From assembly GCF_023343835.1 (NCBI RefSeq), contig NC_064438.1:13559077-13623076 (forward strand): a stretch of DNA of 64,000 bases, written 5' to 3'. Under the pieces are notes generated by a model. That model was not told the origin of the DNA. It did not search any database and saw nothing but the letters and a program-made list of their open reading frames with translations. Positions 41,201 to 49,089 of this stretch are shown here, one piece after another. The translations under genes and the position numbers were made by a program. Numbering within the stretch: the first letter of the stretch is position 1; every line of letters starts with the position of its first letter. This stretch comes from Lagopus muta. Lineage: Eukaryota > Chordata > Aves > Galliformes > Phasianidae.

Positions 41201-44200
41201 GGATGTAACACAACATGCAGCCTATAGACCTTGATGAGGGTGGCTTAATTACCACCAGCTGCCCCTTTTAGGGTAGAAATCACTGCAAAACCTGTGAAGA
41301 AAGTCTTCTGGCATCTCCTGCAAAGAGTGCTTACCTCTGTGCTGTGCATGTATCTCCAGCAGAGAGCTGGTATCATCCCACAGAAGGCCAGAGCAAAGCA
41401 GAAAAATGCCTGGGAAGAAAGAGAAAACCACCATCAGTTACAATAGGGGGAAAAAACATCCATTTGAAAACACCCTAGGAACATATTTAGTATGCTCACA
41501 CGAGCAAGTCTGGTTAAAGCTAGAGCAGAGCATCACTTTCTCTTGGTGTGCCCTGTACTCCTGTTAGTTGTCAGGAGTGGGATGTGCATTGTGATTCTCC
41601 ATCAGGAACCAGTGATTACAATGTGGCTATTTAAAGTGATTGACCACTCAGCTTCCTATGGGATGATTAACCTACATCTTCCCAAGGAATTTCATTCACT
41701 TAGCTAAGGGTTTCACGGTGGGGAAAAACTGCCTGGATAGTCCAAATATGCATACAACAGGCAGATGGAGAGCAGCCAGTGTTGGGGAAGGAGCTGGGCT
41801 TCTCCTGACCCATGTCTCAGCACAGGCCACGCTGTGTCGTTCAGACAAAAGGATGACAGAAATATGACCAAGGCCACCAAGTGATCCTGGAGAGCCCAAA
41901 CAATGCAGCAGTGACACAGGAGGCGGCCGGACTCTGTCCTCCTCCCCAGGCATAGAGCTGGAAGTCAGGCATGCCGTCATGTTATTTGAACAAATCTAAT
42001 CTCAAACAAAACCTGGACCTGATGTAAACACTGAGTGTCTGTTGTGACAGCTGGGCCAAGGGCTCTGATAACACACACACACACACACACACAGAAAAGT
42101 GGCTGCAAAATATTTGAAGACTAATTGGAGGTGTTTAAGAACCATAGAGATATGGCACTGAGGGATGTGGTCAGTAGGTATGGTGGGGATGGGTTTGTGG
42201 TTGGACTGCATGATCTTAGAGGTCTTCTCCAGCCTTAATGATTCCACGACTCTCTGAGCACTCCCCATATATGATTCCCTTTGCAAGTTTTTCCATGTTT
42301 CCTCTTCCAAAATGGAGTTATGTAGCAGAGCAGAGTCACCCATCTGATCATAGCCTATTCTATTTTTTCTCCCTATGAGTATTCCAATAGTATGACTTGG
42401 CTGAAACCTCTTAAAAATTAAATCACAGAATCACAGAATGGCCAGGGTTGGAAGGGACCTCAAGAATCATGAATCTCCAGCCCCACTGCCACATGCAGGG
42501 CCACCAACCTCCCCATTTAATACCAGACCAGGCAGCCCAGGGCCCCATCCAATCTGTCTTTGAACAAATAAATCACAAAAGTTTATCGAATTCAAGCTTA
42601 AGGGAATAAAGAAGAGTAACTTTCGCTTTAGAGGTGTAGTTTTTCAGAGAAAGAAAAAAGAAAGGAAAATAAAAAAGAAAGAAGCCCCAAAAACCTCCAC
42701 ATACTGCAAGAAAGGAAAACGTGTTGCATCAAATCCTGGAAATGAAACCAAAAATGCCAGCAAGATGAATAATCAAATTGTTCCTCACTGGAACCAGCCC
42801 TTGCATTCTGCTGCCTCCTTGCATGAACCCCTTAACAAACCACATAGGAAAGTCAATACTTCTACCTGATTTTAGATGAAAATCGGGCTTGAAAAACCAG
42901 AAAATTAAGGCAGGTTGAAAAACCTCACTGACAGCAATGGGAAAGATCTCCCATGTGAACCTGGACAGCATCGATGTGTCGCCACTGTGTTTCTCCCGCT
43001 GGCTCTGTCATCCTTCCAGCACTTGCACCATCACCGTCTGTGGCTCAGCTCCACCCCATCCCTCCAGTGTGTGCTCTCCCTTCTGCCTGCGGCTCTGGGA
43101 GCAGGGAGAGGCCCCTCGGGAGCCCACAGCCGGTGCAAAGCAATTACATGGCTCCCAGAGCATCTCATAAATGAATTATGGGCTGTACTCTCCTCTTGCC
43201 AGCCAAAAGGCTTTTGGAAGCGCAACTTTGTAATTACATTAGAAGGCATTTGCAGGAAAAAAAAATAAGGCAAAACAGGAAAGAAAAAAAAGAAAGAAAG
43301 AAAGAAAGAAAGAAATGAAAAGGCTGTGCACAGCTTGCATGCAAAATGCAGAGGGGTTCCTGGAGGAGGAGGACTGAGCTTCCCCACCCCATCATCATCC
43401 TCAGCCATCAGTCCTTCTTCTGTCCATGACCTCACTCCCAGCCTTTCTGTGTGGCAAACATGAGCTGCAGCTTGTCTGAAGGAGGAACCAACCTCAGCTC
43501 TGCCTGCTCCTGGGAGCTCTGGCACACAGATGCCTTGCAGCACTGTGAGGAGATGAATTCACAGCTAAAGCAAGATGCAGAGAGTGCTGCTGGGTTGTCA
43601 AGGACCCTTGCAGTACTTGCCTACAATCACACAGTAGGGGACAGTAAAGCAAACAGCCTGTGCTATGTGCTGGCACATTTTGCCTGCTCTCTCCCTGCTG
43701 GACAGTAGTCATTGCAAGGATAAACAGACAAGCTCCTTCTGTATGAGCAGCTCTAGCAAAATTGCCCTTTTCCTTCCTCTTCCTCCCCTACAATAGTGAC
43801 ACGGCCTTCAGGGGCCGTGAGATCTGCAGGATGTTTACATTCAGCACTGCACCACGTATCACCAGACAAAACTGCAGCTGGAGGAGAGTCAATAAAGCTG
43901 TCACTGCTCTTCTTGTTTAAGAGGAGCTTGGGGGATAATAGACCAGGATTTTGGAACACGATATTTTATCCTTCAGATCTCATTACTCAACAGCAACCAG
44001 AACTGCTGGATGCACATAGTGATAGGATGAGGGGGGGTGGTTTTAGACTAAAAGAGAGATTTAGGTGAGATGCCAGAACGGAATTCTTTACTCAGAAGGC
44101 AGTGAGGCCCTGGCACAGCTGCCCAGAGAGCTGTGGGTGCCCCATCCCTGGAGGGGCTCAAGGCCAGGTTGGATGGATCGCTGGGCCTGAGCTGGTGGGG

Positions 44201-46321
44201 GGCAGCCCTGCCTAGGGCAGGGGGCTGAAGCTGAGTGAGTTCCAACCCGAGCCGTTCTGTACGATTCCACCGCCGGGCAGCGTGCGGTTCCCTGCGCCGA
44301 GCCCCGAGCTCCCCCCAGCGGCCGAACGCGGCGGCACCGGGCAGGGCCGCACGAGGAGGTGGGGGTAGAGAGGTGGCGGGACGTTGGGTAGTCATGGTAC
44401 GCACCGTTGCCGTGAGGCACCGCGACTCTCGCACCGTGGCGACCGCGCTCAGCAGGGCTGCGAGGATCAGGGTCATGCTGAGGAAGACGCCGACGTAGAA
44501 AGCTGGAAGGAAGACAGAAAGAAGTGAGTTTGGGGGAGATGGTATCAGAAGAGTTGAGGAACTGGAATGGTTTGCGGGTGATCCATTGTCTCCCACCTGC
44601 TCTGCAGTTGGGGGCTGCAGCACAGCCGGGCTCCCCGAGCTGGCCCGTATCTCACTGCCTCATCGCCAGGCAGCATGCTGCCTGCTGCAGATGCCCTACT
44701 GGGGCTCTCTGCACAGCTATCTCCTGCAGCACTCACCACTGGCTTCCTCCCAGCAGCACAGGGCATGGCTGGGCCGAGCTATGCAGCCCAGGCTACAAGC
44801 TGGGCTAGGAACAATGAGGAGATGCTACATGCGTCTGAATCCAATAGAAAACAATTGGTCACAGGTGATGGTGACGGGTTGCAGTGAGCAGTGGGTTTGA
44901 TGGTTTTAGCCTCAGAGCATCTTCCCTGCCCAGCCATTGTGTTCTCCAAAGGTGTGCCATACCTGCGTGGTGGATGTCCCGGTAGCAGCTGCTCTCGGGG
45001 GCGATGTTGCTGATGATGGAGAAGTGAAGCCCATAGCGGGTGACTGTGCTCAGTGTAGCAATGGACAGCCCCAGCAGCTGGAAGGGAAGGTTGGCATCAA
45101 GGGAGTTACAAGGCATCAAGATCCCACTGAGTGGCACACAGCCTCAGTGTCCAACAGCATGCATGTGCCCCCAGATGCAATTAAAAGGACAAATTCTGGA
45201 CACACACTAAACTGATCATTTCTGAGACTAAGTACTTCTGAACTGAAGCAATATCTGCTTACAAATAATCAAATTTATGGCACCTTCAGATCCTTCATGC
45301 TGTGCTTTACTGCCTATCTCAACCCACACCCAGCAAAATGGGATGTGAAACCCCAGTTAGCTCAGATTGTTGAGGAACAGCAGTCTCAATGAGCCCCCAA
45401 GGCAGCAACACTGCACTCCTGGCTGTGTTGCAGCTGTTCCTCTCAGCACGTTGGGTAGCAGTCCTCCTGTGCCTCCCCAGGTTACTTGCAAGCATTAGCT
45501 TTTAATTATACTCTTCCTAAGCCACCAACTCTTTTTGAACTAAACACAGAAGATTATTATTATTATTATTATTATTTTTAAGATTGGAAGTTTCCATAAG
45601 CTGCATGGGCGACAAGTCTGCCCAGCTCAGAATTGCCCAGGAAAAGCATTCCCAATGTCTTTATTTTCCCATCAGCAGTGTGGTTTCTCCTGAACTCCCC
45701 CTGAGACATCAGGAAGCTCCCATTAGATTTGCCTCAGAAGCTGCTAGAAATGCGCACTAGGACTGCTCTTGCTTTGCAGACAGATCCCAACCCCACTCAC
45801 CCCAACCTCATGGTTACCACAGCCCCATCAGAGTGAACGCCATCAGCCACGCTCCCATCAGAGCTCTGTGTTTCCACACACTCACTCATCCCACTACTGG
45901 TGCCCACCCTCCTAGAAGCAAACACAATGACACCAGGACTCTTGTTTAGACCCCCAAACACAGAAGCAAACATCTTTCATTGCTTACAACCACCCGCTCA
46001 GCCTTCCTTTCTCCTTCAGGCTGCAAAGTGGCGGTGGCAGAGCAGTAGCCCCAGCAAACCAGAAGTCTATTAGCTTGGGGAGCAGTTCTGGTGGCTGGCG
46101 ATAACCACGCAGCACTATGATAACTCCAGCAGCTCACTCTGCTCGCCGTTCCACGCCCCAAAAAACAGAACGTGGGAAAGCTGCCCTTCTCCGAGCGCTT
46201 AAAGCAGCCATATTCCTCCTCACCCTAATTTTTCAGAGACCTCTCCCCTCCCCCCCCAAAGCCACATGCTTACCATGACACAGAGGCTGGCAGCCACCAG
46301 CTGGCACTTGGTGCTCCTCAT
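27953..46321 (-). CDS. TSPAN32: Tetraspanin-32 (TSSC6/PHEMX), complete gene (8 coding exons)
   Basis: The coding sequence joins 46321-46274, 45077-44963, 44502-44405, 41409-41335, 31752-31651, 31072-30980, 29570-29487 and 28048-27953 (711 nt, 236 aa). The family product is a blood-cell tetraspanin linked to integrin signalling and T-cell and platelet responses. Identification rests on co-linear matches to human TSPAN32: KCQ at 5-7, LLGLS at 17-21, ATVRES at 76-81, the VED-MLD-YDLVYE block at 113-126, the FLCCGK start of exon 6, DCLQ at 178-181, and LDRKGKYTL near the C-terminus. Four transmembrane segments are seen near 8-29, 56-77, 88-107 and 191-217. The large loop has CCG (149-151), C167 and C179, and an N-G-S glycosylation sequon at N131. 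The GCYGA-type motif after TM2 is missing, as in the mammalian protein. The protein ends 9 residues after LDRKGKYTL begins to close (QGR, stop), so it lacks the roughly 80-residue tail of human TSPAN32. Confidence 0.92.
28049..29486 (-). other. TSPAN32: TSPAN32 intron 7
   Basis: 1.44-kb intron with a CA dinucleotide microsatellite (29167-29199). Nothing else is recognised. Confidence 0.9.
29167..29199 (+). repeat. CA microsatellite
   Basis: About 16 uninterrupted AC units. Confidence 0.95.
29487..29570 (-). CDS. TSPAN32: TSPAN32 coding exon 7
   Basis: 84 nt, residues 178-205: DCLQ with C179, then the first half of TM4. Acceptor TTTCAG, donor GTAGCT. Confidence 0.93.
29571..30979 (-). other. 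TSPAN32: TSPAN32 intron 6
   Basis: 1.41-kb intron. About 260 bp is a reverse-oriented CR1 fragment (30221-30478). Confidence 0.9.
30221..30478 (-). mobile_element. CR1 LINE 3' fragment
   Basis: tcatagaatcatcatatcat, ggttggagaagacctctaag and tagtccaaccattcacctac, then a degenerate reverse complement of the 3' coding region. It lies in TSPAN32 intron 6. Confidence 0.88.
30980..31072 (-). CDS. TSPAN32: TSPAN32 coding exon 6
   Basis: 93 nt, residues 147-177, with the CCG motif and C167. Acceptor CTTGCAG, donor GTAAGT. Confidence 0.94.
31073..31650 (-). other. TSPAN32: TSPAN32 intron 5
   Basis: 578-bp intron containing a short reverse-oriented CR1 end (31293-31400). Confidence 0.9.
31293..31400 (-). 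mobile_element. CR1 LINE 3' end remnant
   Basis: tcacagaatcgtctgaattg, tctggtccaactcccctgca and agatcaggtgcacagagccc. It lies in TSPAN32 intron 5. Confidence 0.88.
31651..31752 (-). CDS. TSPAN32: TSPAN32 coding exon 5
   Basis: 102 nt, residues 113-146. It contains MLDVYDLVYEEV and the N131-G-S sequon. Acceptor TTGCAG, donor GTAAGT. Confidence 0.94.
32665..32882 (+). mobile_element. CR1 LINE 3' fragment
   Basis: Forward CR1: gataatggcattaaacta, cagagggtggcgaggcac, gatgccccatccctgga, cccttccaaccc, atgattc. Confidence 0.88.
33852..34110 (-). mobile_element. CR1 LINE 3' fragment with reverse-transcriptase ORF end
   Basis: Reverse CR1. On the minus strand the frame still reads the C-terminal CR1 ORF2 signature (FRLDVRGKFF ... 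RVVRCWNRLPREAVDVPSL). It is truncated and not functional by itself. Confidence 0.9.
34770..35258 (+). mobile_element. CR1 LINE fragment, longest in window
   Basis: It starts with a piece resembling the reverse-transcriptase region (frame reading GWRLVTSATPSG, like the CR1 WRPVTSGVPQGS block). It then jumps to the 3' coding region (ending in RAVRHWHRLSRDMVEAPSL) and finishes in gattctatgattcta. The jump implies an internal deletion. Confidence 0.85.
36141..36219 (+). repeat. Compound TA/TG/CA microsatellite
   Basis: TATG, TA and CA runs in succession over about 80 bp. Confidence 0.9.
36757..36888 (-). mobile_element. CR1 LINE 3' end remnant
   Basis: cacagaatcatttgagttgg, ccaactcccctgcaatgaaa and tctggcctgaccttgaatgt, reverse orientation. 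Confidence 0.88.
37369..37529 (-). mobile_element. CR1 LINE 3' end remnant
   Basis: catagaatcatttgagttgg, ctggtccaactcccctgcaa and cccatccaacctgaccttg, reverse orientation. It is closely similar to the copies at 36757 and 38806. Confidence 0.9.
38806..39068 (-). mobile_element. CR1 LINE 3' fragment
   Basis: atcatagaatggtttgagtt, ctggtccaacttccctgcaa and ctctctgggcaacctgtgcc, continuing into reverse-complemented ORF2 sequence. Reverse orientation. Confidence 0.9.
41335..41409 (-). CDS. TSPAN32: TSPAN32 coding exon 4
   Basis: 75 nt, residues 88-112 (AFFCFALAFCGMIPALCW and onward), TM3. Acceptor TTCCCAG, donor GTAAGC. Confidence 0.92.
42070..42093 (+). repeat. CA microsatellite
   Basis: About 11 AC units. 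Confidence 0.93.
42126..42256 (+). mobile_element. CR1 LINE 3' end remnant
   Basis: tgagggatgtggtcagtagg, gtggttggactgcatgatct and tcttctccagccttaatgat, forward orientation. Confidence 0.88.
42421..42567 (-). mobile_element. CR1 LINE 3' end remnant
   Basis: tcacagaatcacagaatggc, ggttggaagggacctcaag and catgcagggccaccaacctc, reverse orientation. Same subfamily as 33852-34110. Confidence 0.9.
43279..43315 (+). repeat. AAAG microsatellite
   Basis: About seven AAAG units after an A-rich lead-in. Confidence 0.93.
44015..44270 (+). mobile_element. CR1 LINE 3' fragment
   Basis: gtgataggatgagg, ttttagactaaaagag, ctggcacagctgcccagaga and gtgccccatccctggagggg, forward orientation. Its 3' end stops about 135 bp from TSPAN32 exon 3, on the downstream (intron 3) side. 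Confidence 0.9.
44405..44502 (-). CDS. TSPAN32: TSPAN32 coding exon 3
   Basis: 98 nt, residues 55-87, TM2 and ATVRESRC. Acceptor CTTCCAG. The donor GTGCGT is weaker than the gene's other donors. The exon lies in a local CpG-rich patch. Confidence 0.9.
44503..44962 (-). other. TSPAN32: TSPAN32 intron 2
   Basis: 460-bp intron with GTATGG donor and CTTCCAG acceptor. No repeat is recognised. Confidence 0.9.
44963..45077 (-). CDS. TSPAN32: TSPAN32 coding exon 2
   Basis: 115 nt, residues 17-54 plus one base of codon 55 (starts LLGLSIATLSTVTRYG). Acceptor TTCCAG, donor GTATGG. Confidence 0.93.
45078..46273 (-). other. TSPAN32: TSPAN32 intron 1
   Basis: 1.2-kb intron with an ATT microsatellite at 45553-45578. 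Nothing else is recognised. Confidence 0.88.
45553..45578 (+). repeat. ATT microsatellite
   Basis: About eight ATT units in TSPAN32 intron 1. Confidence 0.93.
46274..46321 (-). CDS. TSPAN32: TSPAN32 coding exon 1
   Basis: 48 nt, 16 residues (MRSTKCQLVAASLCVM), aligned by TKCQLV to KCQMLV of the human protein. Donor GTAAGC. The first ATG in frame was chosen. No upstream in-frame ATG is seen nearby. Confidence 0.85.
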
Positions 46322-46380
46322 CCCGTGCCTCAGCCCCGTGGCCCTGTCCCTGTGGGGCTGCCCGTTGGTCACCCCAGCTC

Positions 46381-46430
46381 CTGATAAGGCACCAGAGGAG
46401 GCACAGCCACAGTGGGGCCTCTCAGGAAGT
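46381..46430. promoter_or_regulatory. TSPAN32: Candidate TSPAN32 proximal promoter motifs (GATA, ETS)
   Basis: A consensus GATA site (TGATAAG, 46382-46388) and an ETS/PU.1-type core (AGGAAGT, 46424-46430) lie 60-110 bp upstream of the TSPAN32 start codon. Such pairs are common in blood-cell promoters and TSPAN32 is a blood-cell gene. Occupancy is inferred only. Confidence 0.35.
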
Positions 46431-46670
46431 GCAGTTCCTCCTCCTCCTCCTGCCCTGCGTTAACTCCTGCCCCAAGCAACAGGCTCCCCACAGTGTTTTG
46501 GAAACTTTTCAAGCAAGAGCCAGTGTCAAAATACCCAGTTTTCTCCCCATACACGCACATACATTGTCCCTCCCTCCTTTCTCCTCACCCTGATCCCCTC
46601 CCACCGTGAATCCACAGCTGTGAGAGGGGGCTATGAGAATGGCTGTGAGCCAGTGCTTAGCTCTGAGTGG

Positions 46671-46760
46671 GGGCTATTGAGCTGGTGGGAGGTGAGGTGG
46701 GCTTGAGATGCTGCTTCTCCCAGCCCTTGGTGCTTGGGGTGCTCATGGGGTTAGGTTGGC
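46671..46760 (+). repeat. Partial copy of the ASCL2 tail and splice-donor region
   Basis: From about 46675 the sequence closely repeats that from about 49072. Both contain the TGA of ASCL2 (here 46678-46680), the same GAG-GTGAGG donor-like site (46689-46697), then a similar CCCAGCCCTT segment before a minisatellite. The two copies are direct repeats about 2.4 kb apart. No bHLH coding remnant is found to the left of this copy, so only the 3' end was duplicated. Confidence 0.75.
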
Positions 46761-46978
46761 CATGGAGTTGAGTGGCTGTGGCGGGTTGGAGTGGCCAACG
46801 GGGTTGGGGTGGCCCATGCAGGTGAGTGGCCATGGTGTTGGGGTGGCCATGGGAGTTGAGTGGCCAAAGATGTCGGGGTGGCCAGTGGGGTTGTTGAGGT
46901 GGCCCATGAGATTGAGTGGCCACGGGGTTGAGGTAGCCATGGGAGTTGGGTGGCCATAGGGCTGGAGTGGCACAAAAA
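46735..46978 (+). repeat. Minisatellite, unit about 17-20 bp (upstream array)
   Basis: About 13 degenerate units with consensus near atggggttggggtggcc, each ending in ggcc or a close variant. The family is the same as the array after ASCL2 (49140-49585). It lies 410-660 bp upstream of the TSPAN32 start. Confidence 0.85.
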
Positions 46979-47370
46979 TGCAGACCTGGGGAGGACAGTG
47001 CCAGGTCCAGGGATGCTTTCTGCATGGGTTTGTGCTTCAGAGCCTGCGGGGTGCATCTTTCCTGATGTTAAAATGGTAAAAAAGTCTTTAGAAAAAATTG
47101 GCTAAAGGGTGACTTGGTGCCTGATACCTTAACAATCTGCAGCTTCAGAGTCAGGGTGAAGCAGAGCAGTGGGAAATAGTCACAGCCCTCCCATATGTCA
47201 AATGGGAGCACATCAGCAGCTGCAATAAAACAGCAAATAAAGAACGAAGAGATGGGTGGGAAAAGGAAGGAATATGCATCTTGCAGAGCAGAGATACGCA
47301 AAAGAAAGCGTGTTGCATAGGAAAAAGCGTGACACCGCTCTCTCCTCACTACCCCCTTACAAAGCCCCTC
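46979..47370. other. Intergenic, no recognised feature
   Basis: Ordinary-composition sequence between the minisatellite and the CpG island. No conserved coding sequence or repeat family is seen. Confidence 0.6.
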
Positions 47371-47797
47371 CGGTGCAGGCTCCGGAGGTGTCCCCAGAGC
47401 GGCCGCAGCAGGAAGCCGAAGGAAGCAGGAAGTGGCGGCAGCGCGGGGCAGAGTTCCGCGCTAGGGGGCCCCAGAGTCCCGCACAACGCTCCGACGGTCG
47501 CCGCGGCGAAGGGGTCCGCAGCGCCCCGTACACAAACGAGAGGAACCGAGGCGGGGGGGGGATAAAGCACGGCGGGGACCGCTGGGGAAAGCGGGCTGAC
47601 GGCGATGCGGAGGGCCCTAGGGGGCTGCGCCCTTCCTCCGACTCAGGTGCATGGGGGTAACCGCCGCCTCCTCGGGCCGCTTTGCCGGTGCGGAGGGAAG
47701 GATGGGGGGGGGGAGGGCGGAGCGAGAGGATGCCGCACCCCGGGGACGGGTGAACTCAACCCGGCTATTTGAATTAATGAAGACAAACGCGAACGGT

Positions 47798-47817
47798 GGG
47801 GGGGGGGGGGGGGGGGG
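47798..47817 (+). repeat. G homopolymer run (20)
   Basis: An uninterrupted run of G followed by aggaggagg, inside the CpG island. It could form a G-quadruplex. The exact length may be affected by sequencing. Confidence 0.9.
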
Positions 47818-47889
47818 AGGAGGAGGAGAGGGCGGGGTGTTACCGGCGGCCGCGGTGCCACGCGCCGGACGCGCGCGGGAGGTGAGGGG

Positions 47890-47948
47890 GGTGCGCGCGG
47901 CGACGCGCGCGCGGGGCGGGCGCGCGTGGCGCGGCGCGTGCGGCCGCG
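47890..47948. repeat. Alternating CG-rich tract
   Basis: Dense gcgcgc-type alternation over about 60 bp in the ASCL2 CpG island. Such tracts favour Z-DNA (general knowledge; not shown here). Confidence 0.6.
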
Positions 47949-48108
47949 GGGGCTCGCGAGCGGCGGCGGCGGCGGCGTTGATAAGCAGCGCGCGGGCCGC
48001 GCGGCCGCAGCAGAGGCGCGGAGCGGTGCTGGGAAGGAGACGGGGGTGGGCAGAGCGGACCCCGCTCTTCTGCGATAGGGATTTCTGTTTGTATTGGGTT
48101 CGTCTCCC

Positions 48109-48110
<2 letters not shown>

Positions 48111-48145
<35 letters not shown>

Positions 48146-48460
48146 TTTTCCCCCCTGTCTTGTATTTTTTTTTAAAAACTTTTTAATTTATTTTTCATTT
48201 GCGCTTTTCCAAACTCCCGTTTCGTTTGCATTTTAGTCCCACTTTTATTTGCGTTTTTTCTTTGCATTTCACATTCTTTTGGCGCCCGGCTCGCGCTTTC
48301 TGCATCATTATTGCACATTTTTTTAAATCTCATTTTCATTTGCTTTCTACGCATTTTCCTTTGCATCTTACCCGCATTTTTTTTTTTTCTTTTTTTTTTT
48401 TCTTGCACCTTACTCGCATTTTTATTTCCATCTCGCAGGTACTTTTTTTTTTTTTTTCTT
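48111..48460 (+). repeat. T-run and degenerate TTTGCATTTT-type repeat upstream of ASCL2
   Basis: A 34-base T run (48111-48144) precedes about 300 bp of T-rich sequence. In it TTTGC(A/G)(T/C) recurs about every 12-40 bp, with TTTGCAT at 48225, 48261 and 48360 and TTTGCG at 48198 and 48248. A second similar phrase, ttactcgcattt versus ttacccgcattt, repeats near 48368-48420. It ends about 115 bp before the ASCL2 start and may lie in the 5' UTR or just upstream of it. Confidence 0.7.
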
Positions 48461-48574
48461 TTTAAGTAATTATTAATTTTTCTTTTTCCATTTTAATTCA
48501 TCTCTCCGTTCCCGTTCCCCAACCGCTCCCGGCGCTGCCGCGCTCCCCATCCCCGCCGCCGTGGCCCCTCGGCG

Positions 48575-49078
48575 ATGAACGGCGGTGCCCCGCCGCCGCC
48601 CCCCGCCGCCGCCTCACGCTGCCGCCGCCGCCCCGCCTCTCCGGAGCTGCTGCGCTGCAAACGCCGCTTGGCCTTCGCCTCCCTTTCGGGCAGCGGCACC
48701 GCGGCGGCGGCCGTGGCCCGGCGCAACGAGCGGGAGCGCAACCGCGTGCGGTTGGTCAACCTGGGCTTCGCCGCTCTGCGGCAGCACGTCCCCCACGGGA
48801 CCGCCAGCAAGAAGCTGAGTAAGGTGGAGACGCTGCGCTCCGCCGTCGAGTACATCCGAGCGCTGCAGCGGCTCCTCGACGAGCACGACGCCGCCGCCGC
48901 TTTCCCCGACGGCCGAGCGGGCCGCTCTGCGGGGCGGGGGGCTGTCGGGGAAAGCGGCGGCGGCAGCGGCTATTCCTCCGCCTCGCCCTGTTCCTCCGAG
49001 GAGAGCGGCTACGAGCCGGTGCTCAGCCCCGAGGAGCAGGAACTGCTGGATTTCACCAGCTGGCTTGGGAGCTACTGA
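48575..49078 (+). CDS. ASCL2: Achaete-scute family bHLH transcription factor 2 (chicken CASH4-type)
   Basis: A single uninterrupted frame of 167 aa. It is a nuclear proneural-type bHLH factor expected to bind CAGCTG-type E-boxes as a heterodimer with E proteins. The basic region [14 protein letters not shown] (49-62) has the DNA-contacting ERERNRVR core. Helix 1 is about 60-72, the loop [10 protein letters not shown] (71-80) and helix 2 about 80-101 ([20 protein letters not shown]). The N-terminus is rich in proline, alanine and arginine. A glycine/serine linker leads to the family's C-terminal [14 protein letters not shown] motif (151-164). Position divergent from TSPAN32 and the compact length support ASCL2 rather than ASCL1. 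The ATG has G at -3 and no upstream in-frame ATG is seen nearby. Confidence 0.95.
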   Translation: MNGGAPPPPPAAASRCRRRPASPELLRCKRRLAFASLSGSGTAAAAVARRNERERNRVRLVNLGFAALRQHVPHGTASKKLSKVETLRSAVEYIRALQRLLDEHDAAAAFPDGRAGRSAGRGAVGESGGGSGYSSASPCSSEESGYEPVLSPEEQELLDFTSWLGSY

Positions 49079-49089
49079 GCTGGTGGGAG

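Larger units (their letters stand above)
31753..41334 (-). other. TSPAN32: TSPAN32 intron 4 (largest)
   Basis: 9.6-kb intron packed with CR1 fragments (six recognised between 32.6 and 39.1 kb) and an AT/TG/CA compound microsatellite at 36141-36219. The stretch from 39.1 to 41.3 kb has no repeat or gene I recognise. Confidence 0.9.
41410..44404 (-). other. TSPAN32: TSPAN32 intron 3
   Basis: 3.0-kb intron with three CR1 fragments (42126-42256, 42421-42567, 44015-44270), a CA repeat (42070-42093) and an AAAG repeat (43279-43315). Confidence 0.9.
47371..48060 (+). promoter_or_regulatory. ASCL2: CpG island upstream of ASCL2
   Basis: Very CpG-dense stretch with multiple gcgcgc and cggcgg runs, ending about 515 bp before the ASCL2 start. 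It carries an ETS core (caggaagtgg, 47426-47435), a GATA motif (ttgataag near 47977-47984), two CTCF-like ctagggggc cores (47461 and 47618 areas), and a GGC repeat (47961-47976). It is probably the ASCL2 promoter island. It also lies 1.05 kb upstream of TSPAN32, so bidirectional use is possible. Confidence 0.75.

Noticed and set aside
46743..47056. Histidine/proline-rich repetitive minus-strand frames over the minisatellite
   Set aside because: They are translations of the 17-20 bp repeat in several frames, which stay open because the unit lacks stops. There is no evidence of a gene.
48172..48408. A lysine-rich minus-strand frame beside ASCL2
   Set aside because: It is the complement of the T-rich TTTGCAT-type repeat, a composition artefact.
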